Assembly: GCF_030317145.1 (NCBI RefSeq)
Contig: NZ_JASZYE010000001.1
Coordinates: 1,302,001 to 1,366,000, forward strand
Direction of reading: 5' to 3'
DNA length: 64,000 nucleotides
Origin: Variovorax flavidus
GTDB taxonomy: Bacteria > Pseudomonadota > Gammaproteobacteria > Burkholderiales > Burkholderiaceae_C
In this document: positions 33,000-41,701 of the stretch, one piece after another
How positions within the stretch are numbered: the first letter of the stretch is position 1
How the letters are laid out: every line of letters starts with the position of its first letter
Program-made: the position numbers and the translations under genes
Notes under the pieces: generated by a model
What the model was told of the DNA's origin: nothing
Databases searched by the model: none
The model's input: the letters and a program-made list of their open reading frames with translations, nothing else

Positions 33000-33995
33000 T
33001 CAGCGGTTCACCCAATGACGCGGCGGCTCGCCGCGCAGGATGCGCACCGCTTCTTCCGCTGTCTTGCGCTGCAGTTCGCGCATGGCCTCCTCGCTGTACC
33101 AGCCGATGTGATTGCTGACGGCGACGTTGTCCAGCGCGAAGATCGGATGCGCCGGGTCCGGCGGCTCCTGCTCGAACACGTCGAGCCCCGCGCCGAGGAT
33201 TCGGCCTTCTGTCAGCGCGCAATGGAGCGCATCCAAATCGACCAGCCCGCCCCTCGAGGTGTTGACCAGGATGGCCGTCGGCCGCATCAAGGCCAGCCTG
33301 CGGGCATCGATCAGATGCCGCGTCTGCGCCGTCAACGGCACATGCAGCGACAGCATGTCGACCTCGCGGCAGATGTCGTCCACGCTCGCTGCTTCCAGTC
33401 CCGGCGGCAGTTCGGCGTGCGGGTCGTTCACCAGCACGCGGCCGAAGCCGAAGCCGGCGAACTTCTCATGCGTCATGCGGGCGATCCGACCAAAGCCGAT
33501 CAGTCCCAGCGTACGGCCGCGCAATCGATACATCGGCTTGAGCACGCCCGTCGACCATCGCCCGGACCGTACCTCGGCATCGTGCAACTGCAAGCGCCTG
33601 ACGACGGACAACGCAAGAGCCACCGTCTGCGTGCTGACTTCATCGGTCCCGTAGTCGGGCACGTTCGCCACCACGATGCCGCGCTCGCGCGCCGCCACGA
33701 GGTCGATGTTGTCGACGCCGATTCCGTAGCGAACGATGGCCTTGCAGCGATCCATCGCATCGATCACCCGCCGCGGAATGGGAGACTCCCTCACCAGCAC
33801 GACATCCGCGCCGCGCACCGTTCGCAAGGCCGCTTCTTCCTGGGCGCGGCAGGGCTGCACCTCGAAGGATGCGCCCGCCTCGCCGAGCAGGCGGATTTCC
33901 TGGTCGTACGACGCGTAGCCGTCGTCGAGGGCGACCACGCGGTACGGCAAGGCGCCGGCCCTTCGCTCGTTCACGGTCGCCGGCTCCGACATCAT
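33000..33995 (-). CDS. D-2-hydroxyacid dehydrogenase (NAD-dependent)
   Basis: 331 residues. The Rossmann motif is GLIGFGRIARM. Catalytic residues are the Arg in NTSRGGLVD, the Glu in DVFEQEPPDP and the His in NHIGWYSEEAM. The C-terminal His context (HIGWYSEEAMRELQ) resembles the C-terminal-binding-protein-like subgroup of hydroxyacid dehydrogenases. It interconverts a 2-hydroxy acid and a 2-oxo acid. The ATG at 33995 overlaps the dctP stop (ATGA), so coupling to the transporter is likely. Confidence 0.85.
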   Translation of the reverse strand: MMSEPATVNERRAGALPYRVVALDDGYASYDQEIRLLGEAGASFEVQPCRAQEEAALRTVRGADVVLVRESPIPRRVIDAMDRCKAIVRYGIGVDNIDLVAARERGIVVANVPDYGTDEVSTQTVALALSVVRRLQLHDAEVRSGRWSTGVLKPMYRLRGRTLGLIGFGRIARMTHEKFAGFGFGRVLVNDPHAELPPGLEAASVDDICREVDMLSLHVPLTAQTRHLIDARRLALMRPTAILVNTSRGGLVDLDALHCALTEGRILGAGLDVFEQEPPDPAHPIFALDNVAVSNHIGWYSEEAMRELQRKTAEEAVRILRGEPPRHWVNR

Positions 33996-35008
33996 TGGCG
34001 CGAGCTGTCCGCGGCCTTCACCAGCTTTTCCGTCCATTCCTTGCTGACATCGGCCTCCAGGTACTTGCGCACTGCAGGTTGCGAGGCCTTGCGGAAGCGA
34101 TCGACCTCCGCAGCGCTGAGTTCAGTGACCGTCATGCCCTTTTCGCCCAGCACTTTCTTGGCCGAGAGATCCTGCTCGCGTGTCATGTCGCGGTGGATCT
34201 TCTTCGCCTTCTCGACGCCTTCGTCCACGGCCTTCTTCTCGGTGGGCGTGAGGCTGTTGTAGAAGCGGTCGCTCACCAGATAGGCATGAAGGCTGTAGAC
34301 GTGGCCGTCGAGCGTGACGTACTTCTGGTGCTGGTAGAGACTGGCGGCGAGGATGTTGGTCACGCCGTTCTCCTGGCCATCGGCCGTGCCCTGTGCCAGC
34401 GCCGCGGGCAGTTCGCCCCAATCGATGGCCGTGGGGCTGCCGCCGAGCGCCTCGACCAGCTTCACGAACACCGGGCTGGGCTGCACGCGCATCTTCAGGC
34501 CCTTCATGTCGTCCGGCGCCTTGATGGGATGCTTTGAATTGGTGAAGTGGCGGATGCCGTTGTCGGCGTAGGCCATCAGCCGAATGCCGGTCTTCTTTCG
34601 CATGTCCTCGGCCAGCTCCTTGCCGAACGGACCGTCCAGCACCGCGTAGGCATGCGCATGGTCGTTGAACAGGTACGGCAGCCCGAAGATGTTGAAGGTC
34701 TTGTAGACACCGGGGATGCCGCCGTCATGCACGACGGCCAGTTCCACGCTGCCGAGGCGCAGCCCCTCCATCATCTGCTGCGCGGTGCCGAGCTGGCCTG
34801 CGGGGTAGATCTCGACCTTGATCGAGCCATTGGTGGCCTTCTCGACGTGCTCCTTGAACGCGAGCGCGGCCACGTGCTTCGGCTGGTCGTTCTTGGCCGG
34901 CTGGAAATGCGCGTACTTCAGGACCTTCTCCGCATGCGCCTGCGAGGCTCCGAATGCGACCAGCATGGCCGCAGCCATGGACAAGAGGGAAAGGCGTCTT
35001 CTGTTCAT
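33992..35008 (-). CDS. dctP: TRAP transporter substrate-binding protein (DctP family)
   Basis: 338 residues with a signal peptide (MNRRRLSLLSMAAAML ending ASQAHA). The family arginine that binds substrate carboxylate lies in LKMRVQPSPVFVKLVEALGG, and WGELPAALAQGTADGQEN is the typical following block. It captures a carboxylate in the periplasm and hands it to DctQM. The neighbouring KDG-type kinase, RraA-like aldolase and hydroxyacid dehydrogenase point to a sugar acid or hydroxy acid as substrate. Confidence 0.92.
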   Translation of the reverse strand: MNRRRLSLLSMAAAMLVAFGASQAHAEKVLKYAHFQPAKNDQPKHVAALAFKEHVEKATNGSIKVEIYPAGQLGTAQQMMEGLRLGSVELAVVHDGGIPGVYKTFNIFGLPYLFNDHAHAYAVLDGPFGKELAEDMRKKTGIRLMAYADNGIRHFTNSKHPIKAPDDMKGLKMRVQPSPVFVKLVEALGGSPTAIDWGELPAALAQGTADGQENGVTNILAASLYQHQKYVTLDGHVYSLHAYLVSDRFYNSLTPTEKKAVDEGVEKAKKIHRDMTREQDLSAKKVLGEKGMTVTELSAAEVDRFRKASQPAVRKYLEADVSKEWTEKLVKAADSSRQ

Positions 35009-35051
35009 CTTGATGTCTCCTGTGTGCAAAGCGGTCGAATGATTGAGAGGC

Positions 35052-36341
35052 TCAGTTCCTGTAGCCCAGCAGTCCCGGCAGCCAGGTCGAGAAGCCCGGG
35101 ACAAATGTGAGGAGTGCCAGCACGAGCAGCAGCGCGACCAGCATCGGCTTGGCCTCGCGCACCATGGGCCCCATGGAGACGCCCGAGACGATGGATGTGA
35201 CGAACAGCAGCCCGCCGACCGGGGGCGTGATCATCCCGAGCGTGAGATTGACGATGACGACGATCGCGAAGTGCAGCGGATTCAGGCCGGCCGCATCGGC
35301 CAGCGGCGCCAGGATCGGCACCATGATCATCACGCCGGGCAGCGGCTCGATGAAGATGCCCACCAGCAGCAGCAACACGTTGATGGCAATCAGCAGCGCG
35401 ATCGGCGCCAGGTGCATGCCCGCGATCCAGGCTGCAACGGTCTGCGGGATCTGGCCCACCGTCAGCACCCAGGCGAACACCGCGGACGTCGCCACGATGA
35501 ACAGCACCGACGAGGTCATCAGCGCGGTACGGAAAAGGATCGCCGGAAGCATGTCCATGCGCAGCGTGCCGTAGACGAAGCGACCGACCAGGAATGCGTA
35601 GAGGACTGCAGCCGCGGAGGCTTCAGTCGGCGTGAAGATGCCGAGGTGAATGCCGCCGAGGATGATGAAAGGCAGTACCAGCGCCGGCAACGCTTTCACG
35701 AAGAGCCGAAGAATCGGCGTGTGGTCGATCAGCGCCTCGGAGCTTCGGTAGTTGCGTCGCACGCTGATGGCGTGATTCACTGCCGCCAGCGCGCCCGCGA
35801 TGAGCAGCCCCGGCACGACACCGGCGAGGAACAGTCCTGTGATCGTCACGCTGTTGTCGGTCAGCGCGTAGACGATCATGATGATCGACGGCGGAATGAT
35901 CGGCCCGACGATGGCGGTGGAAGCCGTCAACGCTGCGGCATAGGCAGGGCTGTAGCCGGCCTTCTTCATCATCTTGATCAGCATCGCGCCGGGCCCCGCG
36001 GCATCGGCCAGCGCGGAGCCGCTGATGCCCGAGAAGAACGTCAGCGTCAGGATGTTCGCGTGGCCCAGGCCGCCCCGCCGACGACCCACGAGCCGCGCCG
36101 CGAAGTTGAGGAGCACATCCGTCAACGCGCCACCCGACATCAGTTCGGCAGCGAGGATGAAGAACGGGATCGCCAGCAAGGGAAAGCTGTCGAGGCCGCT
36201 GAACAGGTTCTGCACCACGATCAGGCCGCTCAGGCCCGGCTTCATGGCGACGGCGGCGAGCCCGGCAATCAGCATCGCGAAGGCGATCGGCGCCCCCAGG
36301 ATCATCAGGCCCAGGAAGCTGATGGAAAGAACGGCAGTCAT
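35052..36341 (-). CDS. dctM: TRAP transporter large permease (DctM family)
   Basis: 429 residues, about twelve membrane segments. Typical blocks are IPFFILAAELMSGGALTDVL, FFSGISGSALADAAGPGAML, GPIIPPSIIMIVYA and MITPPVGGLLFVTSIVSG. It is the sodium-driven transport subunit. It lies 13 bases after dctQ. The long N-terminal extension of the open frame runs through dctQ and is not coding. Confidence 0.94.
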   Translation of the reverse strand: MTAVLSISFLGLMILGAPIAFAMLIAGLAAVAMKPGLSGLIVVQNLFSGLDSFPLLAIPFFILAAELMSGGALTDVLLNFAARLVGRRRGGLGHANILTLTFFSGISGSALADAAGPGAMLIKMMKKAGYSPAYAAALTASTAIVGPIIPPSIIMIVYALTDNSVTITGLFLAGVVPGLLIAGALAAVNHAISVRRNYRSSEALIDHTPILRLFVKALPALVLPFIILGGIHLGIFTPTEASAAAVLYAFLVGRFVYGTLRMDMLPAILFRTALMTSSVLFIVATSAVFAWVLTVGQIPQTVAAWIAGMHLAPIALLIAINVLLLLVGIFIEPLPGVMIMVPILAPLADAAGLNPLHFAIVVIVNLTLGMITPPVGGLLFVTSIVSGVSMGPMVREAKPMLVALLLVLALLTFVPGFSTWLPGLLGYRN

Positions 36342-36354
36342 GCTTGTGTCCGCC

Positions 36355-36894
36355 TCAGAGTGCCTGTGGGTCGAAGCCCTCGACCTTTTCCCACTCGCCG
36401 GTGCCGATCCAGCGCCGCGCCACCAGGCCGAGGTGCACGAGCATGAGGGCTGCACCGATGGGCATCGCAAGGTAGACCTTGCCGAAGGACCAACCCAGCA
36501 CCGGTGTCTCCTGCTCCCAGGCAAATTCCGAGTATTCGACGCCGAGCCAGATCAGCACCAGCAGCGTGACGGCGAGCACCAGCACGATGAGCGCGCGCAG
36601 CAGGCGTGCGGCACGCGGCGGCAACGCGCCGGGCAGCGTGTCGATGGCGATATGGCCGCCCACCCGCAGGGCGACGCCGGCGCCGAGGAAGGCGGACCAG
36701 ATCATCATGTAGCGGGTCGCCTCCTCCACCCATGTGAAGGAATACGAGAACACGTAGCGCGAGATCACGTTCGCGATGACCAGCACGGCCATCGTCGCCA
36801 GCAACAGGATCAGTGCCCAGCGATTGGCAACCAGCAGCCGCTCTTCCCAACGGCCAATGCTCGGTGTGCCCAGCGACGCTTGTTCGATTGCCAT
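36355..36894 (-). CDS. dctQ: TRAP transporter small permease (DctQ family)
   Basis: 179 residues with four hydrophobic segments. The second carries the family pattern SFTWVEEATRYMMIWSAFLGAG, and GGHIAIDTL follows. It pairs with DctM. It is the first gene of the operon; its ATG at 36894 is 122 bases from the divergent GntR gene. Confidence 0.9.
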   Translation of the reverse strand: MAIEQASLGTPSIGRWEERLLVANRWALILLLATMAVLVIANVISRYVFSYSFTWVEEATRYMMIWSAFLGAGVALRVGGHIAIDTLPGALPPRAARLLRALIVLVLAVTLLVLIWLGVEYSEFAWEQETPVLGWSFGKVYLAMPIGAALMLVHLGLVARRWIGTGEWEKVEGFDPQAL

Positions 36895-36950
36895 GTGTCT
36901 CCTGCTCGTTTTGCCGGCTTGTGTGTCGCCGTGTTCGATGTATCGTATCT

Positions 36951-36964
36951 GGTATCTCAGATCC
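36951..36964. promoter_or_regulatory. Imperfect palindrome between the TRAP operon and its GntR gene
   Basis: GGTATCTCAGATCC contains the perfect core ATCT-C-AGAT. Preceding bases repeat the half site (CGTATCTGGTATCT). It lies in the divergent gap and is a reasonable binding site for the adjacent GntR/FadR regulator. Confidence 0.45.
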
Positions 36965-37015
36965 GACATCCTCGATAACCCCTACACTTGAGCAAGCCGG
37001 AACACGGAGCACCCC

Positions 37016-37666
37016 ATGAACGCCCCCCTACATTTCGAGCGACCGCAGTTGCTCACCGATCTCGCCTACGACCGCTTGCGCGAGGGCATCGTGGCCGGCG
37101 AGCTGAAGCTGGGAGAGCAGGTATCGGAGGCCCAGCTGGCGCAACGGATGGGCATCAGCAAGACGCCGGTGCGCGAAGCGCTGGTGCGGCTCAAGATGGA
37201 AGGCCTGGTCGACATCTATCCGCAGCGCGGCACTTTCGTGTTCAAGCTCACGCCCGAACAGGTGGGGCAGCTATGCCGTTACCGCGCCATGATCGAAATC
37301 GCCGCCCTGCGCGAGGCGGCCACCACCCAGCCGGAAGTGCTGATGGAGCGCATGCGCAAGCACATCGACGAGATGAAGGCCGCCGAAGCGGCGCACGACG
37401 TCGATCGCCTTTCGCGCATCGACATGAACTTCCACTACGAGTTCCTGGCGTGCTGCACCAACGCCTACCTGCGCGGTGCCTATGAACTCATCCGGTATCA
37501 GCTGATCGCGCTGCGCCACCGCTCCCCCATCGAGAACATGGTGCCCAGCCACCAGATCCTGCTCGACCTGCTGGAGCAAGGCGACATCGATGGCACCTGC
37601 ACGCAACTGCACGAGCACGTGCTGGAGAACGAAGCGCGCTACAGCGCGGCCTGCGGAGTCGCCTGA
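37016..37666 (+). CDS. GntR/FadR-type transcriptional regulator (FCD domain)
   Basis: 216 residues. The winged helix includes LAQRMGISKTPVREALVRLKMEGLV; the FCD domain has DMNFHYEFLACCTNAYL and PSHQILLDLLEQGD with the expected metal-binding histidines. It is divergent from the TRAP operon and probably regulates it in response to the imported acid or a breakdown product. It ends only 11 bases from the end of the convergent IclR gene. Confidence 0.9.
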   Translation: MNAPLHFERPQLLTDLAYDRLREGIVAGELKLGEQVSEAQLAQRMGISKTPVREALVRLKMEGLVDIYPQRGTFVFKLTPEQVGQLCRYRAMIEIAALREAATTQPEVLMERMRKHIDEMKAAEAAHDVDRLSRIDMNFHYEFLACCTNAYLRGAYELIRYQLIALRHRSPIENMVPSHQILLDLLEQGDIDGTCTQLHEHVLENEARYSAACGVA

Positions 37667-37677
37667 GCCCGGCGACG

Positions 37678-38523
37678 CTAGAGCACGTCGCCGGATGAAA
37701 GCGACGGCGTCTGCACGATGCGCTCCGAGATCACCCGGCAGGCCTCGAGCAATGGCGCCACGTAGGCTTGTTCCGGGTCTTCCTTCTGGCGAAACATGAG
37801 CGTGCTGACGCTGATGGCAGCCACGGGCACCCCGCCCGCTCCGCGGATCGCGGCGCCGAAGCAGAAGATGCCCGCCTCGTTTTCCTCGTTGTCCACCGAC
37901 CAGCCCCGCTCGCGCGTCTGGTCGATCTGGGCGCGCAGCGCCGCCGGCTCGACCATGGTCTTCTCGGTGTACCGCGGCATGGGCAGACCCTTGACCAGGC
38001 CCTTGAAGGTCTTGTCATCGAGGGCAGCCAGATAGGCCTTGCCCACCGCCGTCGAGTGCAGCGAGACGCTCGTGCCGATGCGAGACGCCATGCGCACCGC
38101 GCTCGGGCTTTCGAGCTTCTCGATGTAGACCATGCTTGTGCCGTTGGGCACGGCAAGGTGCACTGTCTCGCCAGTCAGGTCGCGCAGGCGCTTGAGTTCG
38201 TCGACGGCAGCCAGCCGCAGTTCGGACCGGCCCCAGCTGCGGCTCGCAAGCTGGATCAGTCGTGGGCCGAGCGCCAGGTTCGCGCTGTTCTGGTTTTCCA
38301 CCAACAGGCGCTCGGCGATCAGCGCCGCAACGATGCGATGCACGGTCGGCCGCGGATAGCCGCTCGCACGCATCAACGCACCGACGTTCACCGGCTCCTC
38401 GGCATCCGCCACCAACTGCAGCACGCGCATGAACTTGGAGAACGCGGCGGTGCCTGCGACCTTCGCCTGGACGGACTCCTCGGCGGGCGATGACGTGGCA
38501 GGAGAAGACCGGGGAGCGGGCAT
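37678..38523 (-). CDS. IclR-family transcriptional regulator
   Basis: 281 residues. After a low-complexity N-terminus come a winged helix (FSKFMRVLQLVADAEEPVNVGALMRASGYPRPTVHRI region) and an effector domain with VYIEKLESPSAVRMASRIG and HSTAVGKAYLAALDD. The cysteine-containing block EENEAGIFCFGAAIRG is typical of IclR proteins of aromatic or acid catabolism. It closes the leftward cupin-SDR-Bug-SDR operon and probably acts on the tandem site at 41668-41701. Confidence 0.9.
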   Translation of the reverse strand: MPAPRSSPATSSPAEESVQAKVAGTAAFSKFMRVLQLVADAEEPVNVGALMRASGYPRPTVHRIVAALIAERLLVENQNSANLALGPRLIQLASRSWGRSELRLAAVDELKRLRDLTGETVHLAVPNGTSMVYIEKLESPSAVRMASRIGTSVSLHSTAVGKAYLAALDDKTFKGLVKGLPMPRYTEKTMVEPAALRAQIDQTRERGWSVDNEENEAGIFCFGAAIRGAGGVPVAAISVSTLMFRQKEDPEQAYVAPLLEACRVISERIVQTPSLSSGDVL

Positions 38524-38618
38524 AGGACGAGCAGTGAGACCAGCGACTGAAGAAAGGACCGTAGAGGCCCGGTCATTATCCCCGTGCCATTCACGCCGCC
38601 CGCCTTGCGCCATCGTCC

Positions 38619-39338
38619 TCAGGCCACCATGTAGCCGCCGTCCACCGGCAGGATCACCCCTGTCATGAACGATGCCGCGGGAGTGCACAGGAACATTGCC
38701 GCGCGCGCCACGTCGTCCGGTGTGCCCCAGCGCCCCAGCGGCGTGCGCGCCAGGATCGGGCCGGCACGCGACGGGTCGTCCTGCAGCGGCTTCGTCAGCG
38801 GCGTGGCGATCCAGCCCGGCGCCACTGCATTGACCCGGATGCCGTCCGCCGCATAGCTGATGGCGAGCGACTTGGTGAGCTGTGCCACACCGCCTTTGCT
38901 GGCCGCGTAGCCGGGAACCAGGCCGCCGCCGAAGAAGCTGAGCATGGAAGCGGTGTTGACGATGCAGCCCCTGCTCGCCTTCAGGCGCTCGCGCGTCATG
39001 GTGCACACGCGCATCGTGCCCGTGAGGTTCACGTTCAGCACCTTCTGGAAGACCTCGAGGTCATGCTCTGCCCCGCGTTGGATGATGCCCGCGCAGTTGA
39101 AGACGATGTCGAGCCGGTCGATGTCGGCCAGCGCGCCTTCGAGGCTTTCGACCGAGGTCACGTCGGCCTGCCTGACCTCGACCGCCGCGTCCAGCGTGCC
39201 GTCGCCGGCACCCAGGCCGAGGGCCGTCACCTCCGCGCCGAGCGCGGCAAGGTGGTTGGCGATCACGGCGCCGATGCCCTGCGTGGCCCCCGCCACCAGT
39301 GCCCGCTTGCCCTTGAAGAGTTCTGCCTGATAAGTCAT
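38619..39338 (-). CDS. Short-chain dehydrogenase/reductase
   Basis: 239 residues, classical SDR. The cofactor motif is GATQGIG (with AGA in place of the usual TG start), then NCAGI, the catalytic Ser in VNTASML and Tyr/Lys in YAASKGG. VDGGYMVA ends the protein. The open frame that runs from further upstream crosses the Bug gene and is not coding. It is 11 bases after the Bug receptor gene. The substrate is unknown, presumably an intermediate of the same pathway as the cupin enzyme. Confidence 0.88.
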   Translation of the reverse strand: MTYQAELFKGKRALVAGATQGIGAVIANHLAALGAEVTALGLGAGDGTLDAAVEVRQADVTSVESLEGALADIDRLDIVFNCAGIIQRGAEHDLEVFQKVLNVNLTGTMRVCTMTRERLKASRGCIVNTASMLSFFGGGLVPGYAASKGGVAQLTKSLAISYAADGIRVNAVAPGWIATPLTKPLQDDPSRAGPILARTPLGRWGTPDDVARAAMFLCTPAASFMTGVILPVDGGYMVA

Positions 39339-39349
39339 GTCGCGCGTGT

Positions 39350-40333
39350 TCAGTTCTTGATGTCCAGCTTGCCCATCAGCGTCTTGAAGTAGGCGCTGTC
39401 CTTGGCCATGACGGCCTTGAACGCGACGTCGTCGGCGTAGGCGAAGCCCAGGTTCTGCTTCTCCAGCACTTCGCGGAAAGCGGCTTCGTCCGAGGCCTTC
39501 TTGCTCAGGTCTTTCAGGTACGCGACGACTTCCGGCGGCGTGTTCTTCGGCGCCGCAATGCCGCGCCAGGTGCCGATGGTCAGGTCGATCCCGCGCTCCT
39601 TCAGCGTCGGCACCTTGTCGAAGCCCTTCACGCGCTGGTCGGCCATCACGGCCAGCGTCTTCAGCTTGCCGGCCTGCACGTAGGTCGTGACCTCGGCCGG
39701 GCTCACAGCCACGGCATCGATGTGTCCACCCAGCAAGGCGAGCACGGCGGGGCCCGCGCCCTGGAACGGCGTGTGATTGAACTTCACGCTGGTCTTGTCT
39801 TCGAGCGCGGCCGCCGCCAGGTGCCAGATCGATCCGTTGCCGGCGTTGCCCATGCTGAGCTTGCCGCTGTCCTTCTTGGCCGCCGCAAGGAACTCTTCGA
39901 TGGTGTTCCATGGCGCATCGGCGCGCACGGTGATCGCGGCCTGGTCTGCGTTGAGACGTGCGATGGGCGTGAGGTCGTCGTACGTGAACTTCGCGAGGCC
40001 CATATGCGGCAGCGTGGTCAGCTCCACCGTGACGACCGCGAGGCGATAGCCGTCCGGCTTGGCGTTGATCACGTCCTGCCAGCCGATGGCACCGCTCGCG
40101 CCGGGCTTGTTCACGATGATCATGCTCTGCGGCATGTGCTTGCGCGTGGCGTCGGCGAAGGCACGCGCCAACGCATCGGTGCCGCCGCCGGGCTGGAAGG
40201 GCACGACCAACTCGATCGGCTTGGTGGGAAAGTCTCGCGCCTGGGCCGAGGCCTGGCCGGCGGCGAGCACTGCTGCGGCGGGCAGCATGGACAGTACCGC
40301 GAGGCGGCGCAGGTTTTGTGCGAATCGAATCAT
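39350..40333 (-). CDS. Bug-family (TTT) periplasmic binding protein
   Basis: 327 residues. A signal peptide (SMLPAAAVLAAGQASAQA) precedes the family start PTKPIELVVPFQPGGGTDALAR. Further Bug marks are VNKPGASGAIGWQDV and PFQGAGPAVLALLGGHIDAV. It binds a small carboxylate or related compound in the periplasm. No TctA/TctB membrane genes are nearby, so it is an orphan receptor, as is common in this family. It lies between the two SDR genes. Confidence 0.93.
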   Translation of the reverse strand: MIRFAQNLRRLAVLSMLPAAAVLAAGQASAQARDFPTKPIELVVPFQPGGGTDALARAFADATRKHMPQSMIIVNKPGASGAIGWQDVINAKPDGYRLAVVTVELTTLPHMGLAKFTYDDLTPIARLNADQAAITVRADAPWNTIEEFLAAAKKDSGKLSMGNAGNGSIWHLAAAALEDKTSVKFNHTPFQGAGPAVLALLGGHIDAVAVSPAEVTTYVQAGKLKTLAVMADQRVKGFDKVPTLKERGIDLTIGTWRGIAAPKNTPPEVVAYLKDLSKKASDEAAFREVLEKQNLGFAYADDVAFKAVMAKDSAYFKTLMGKLDIKN

Positions 40334-40398
40334 GGGATGTCTCTAGTGGTGTTGGAAAGTGGGATGGCATTGCGCACAGTGAGCGCTCCGCCGCGAAG

Positions 40399-41133
40399 TC
40401 AGTAGGTTGCGCGTCCGCCCGAAAGGTCAAAGATGGATGCGGTGTTGAAGGTGCATGAACCCGAACACAGCCACGCCACCATCTCGGCCACCTCAGCGCT
40501 TTCGCCGAGACGCTGCATCGGGCTCTTGTCGATCATGGTCTGAACGTGCGCGGGCGACATCTGCGCCAGGATAGGCGTGCGCACCGCGGCCGGCGCGATG
40601 GCGTTGACGAGGATGCCGGTCGCAGCGAGTTCCTTGCCGAGCGACTTGGTCAGCGCCAGCACACCCGCCTTGGCCGCGCTGTAGGCCGAGGCATTGGGCG
40701 TGCCCTCCTTGCCCGCCAGCGACGCGATGTTGACGATGCGCCCCTGCCCCGCTGCGCGCAGGTGTGGCACCACCGCGCGGCACACGTTGAAGGTGCCGAC
40801 GAGATTGACGTCGACGATGCGCCGCCAAGTGAGCGGGTCGTAGGCATCGACCGGCATCGTCGGTCCCGCGAACCCCGCGCTGTTGACCACGAAGTCGATG
40901 CGTCCGAAGCGCGTCACGGTCTCCCGCGCGGCGCGTTCGACGCTGTCGAGATCGGTCACGTCGACCTGCCACGCATCGTCGTCGGCGATTGCCGCCATGT
41001 CCCAGACGGCGACACGCGCGCCGCAGCGCCGCAGGTGCGTGACGACCTCGGCGCCGATGCCGCTCGCGCCGCCCGTGACGATCGCCACGGCGCCGGCGAA
41101 GTCGTAGCTCGCGCCGCCGTAGTTCTCCTTCAT
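40399..41133 (-). CDS. Short-chain dehydrogenase/reductase
   Basis: 244 residues. The cofactor motif is TGGASGIGAEV, with VNSAGFAG, catalytic Ser in NIASLAGKEG and YSAAKAG, and a C-terminal DLSGGRATY. Its ATG overlaps the stop of the cupin gene (ATGA), so the two are probably made together. It would oxidise or reduce a hydroxy or keto group on the cupin pathway intermediate. Confidence 0.9.
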   Translation of the reverse strand: MKENYGGASYDFAGAVAIVTGGASGIGAEVVTHLRRCGARVAVWDMAAIADDDAWQVDVTDLDSVERAARETVTRFGRIDFVVNSAGFAGPTMPVDAYDPLTWRRIVDVNLVGTFNVCRAVVPHLRAAGQGRIVNIASLAGKEGTPNASAYSAAKAGVLALTKSLGKELAATGILVNAIAPAAVRTPILAQMSPAHVQTMIDKSPMQRLGESAEVAEMVAWLCSGSCTFNTASIFDLSGGRATY

Positions 41134-41657
41134 CGAATGAACTGCTTGGTGAAGTCGGCGCCGAGGCCCACTGCTTCGAAATGCTTGCGGCACATGTCGA
41201 TCTTGGTGAACACGTCCTCGTAGCCCATCCCCTTGCCCCAAGGATCGGTGTAGTACATGACACCGTTCACCTGGAAGTACGTGATCATTTCCTCCACGTC
41301 CTCCGGCACGTACAGCGTATGGGTCTCCCCCGGCGGCTCGAACACGTAGCTGCCTTCGGTGGCTTCCCAGTCGTGCTCCAGGTAGCGCCAACGGCCCTTC
41401 AGCACGAACCCGTGCACCGCCTGGGGATGGCGGTGGCGGCTCAGCACGCCCGACTTGCGCACGCGCAGCAGGTTCATCCAGTAGCCCTGGCTGGCGTTCA
41501 GGCACAGCGGGCGAAACCACACGTTCTCCGCCTGCGGCACCCACAGCCGCTCGTCCGTCGGGATTGCATGGGGCACCACGATCTCCGGCAACGCATCCGG
41601 AGGATTGGGGTATTGGTAGGGGGTCTTCGGGTTGGGGTCGGAGTCATCGAGGGGCAT
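41130..41657 (-). CDS. Cupin dioxygenase, 2,4'-dihydroxyacetophenone dioxygenase family
   Basis: 175 residues. The cupin metal site is visible in RHRHPQAVHGFVLKG (two His and a later His/Glu) and in EPPGETHTLYVPED. The sequence fits the family annotated as 2,4'-dihydroxyacetophenone dioxygenase, which cleaves a C-C bond of a hydroxy-ketone using iron and oxygen. The WMNLLRVRKSG and YYTDPWGKGMGYEDV blocks are family-typical. It is the first gene of a leftward operon. The real substrate here is not known; it could be another alpha-hydroxyketone. Confidence 0.8.
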   Translation of the reverse strand: MPLDDSDPNPKTPYQYPNPPDALPEIVVPHAIPTDERLWVPQAENVWFRPLCLNASQGYWMNLLRVRKSGVLSRHRHPQAVHGFVLKGRWRYLEHDWEATEGSYVFEPPGETHTLYVPEDVEEMITYFQVNGVMYYTDPWGKGMGYEDVFTKIDMCRKHFEAVGLGADFTKQFIR

Positions 41658-41667
41658 ATTGCAATCC

Positions 41668-41701
41668 GTCCATATTGTGGATGAGTGTCCATATTGTAGA
41701 T
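41668..41701. promoter_or_regulatory. Tandem 15-base operator upstream of the cupin operon
   Basis: GTCCATATTGTGGAT (41668-41682) and GTCCATATTGTAGAT (41687-41701) are direct repeats one base apart in sequence, 19 bases from start to start. The first is itself an inverted repeat, TCCA-N5-TGGA. They lie 10 bases upstream of the cupin start in the gap to the divergent polyol operon. An IclR regulator ends the same operon and is the natural candidate to bind here. Confidence 0.65.

Noticed and set aside
39338..40430. Apparent fusion of an SDR with a long Arg/Ala-rich N-terminal extension
   Set aside because: The extension is the out-of-frame reading of the Bug gene; the SDR starts at its own ATG at 39338.
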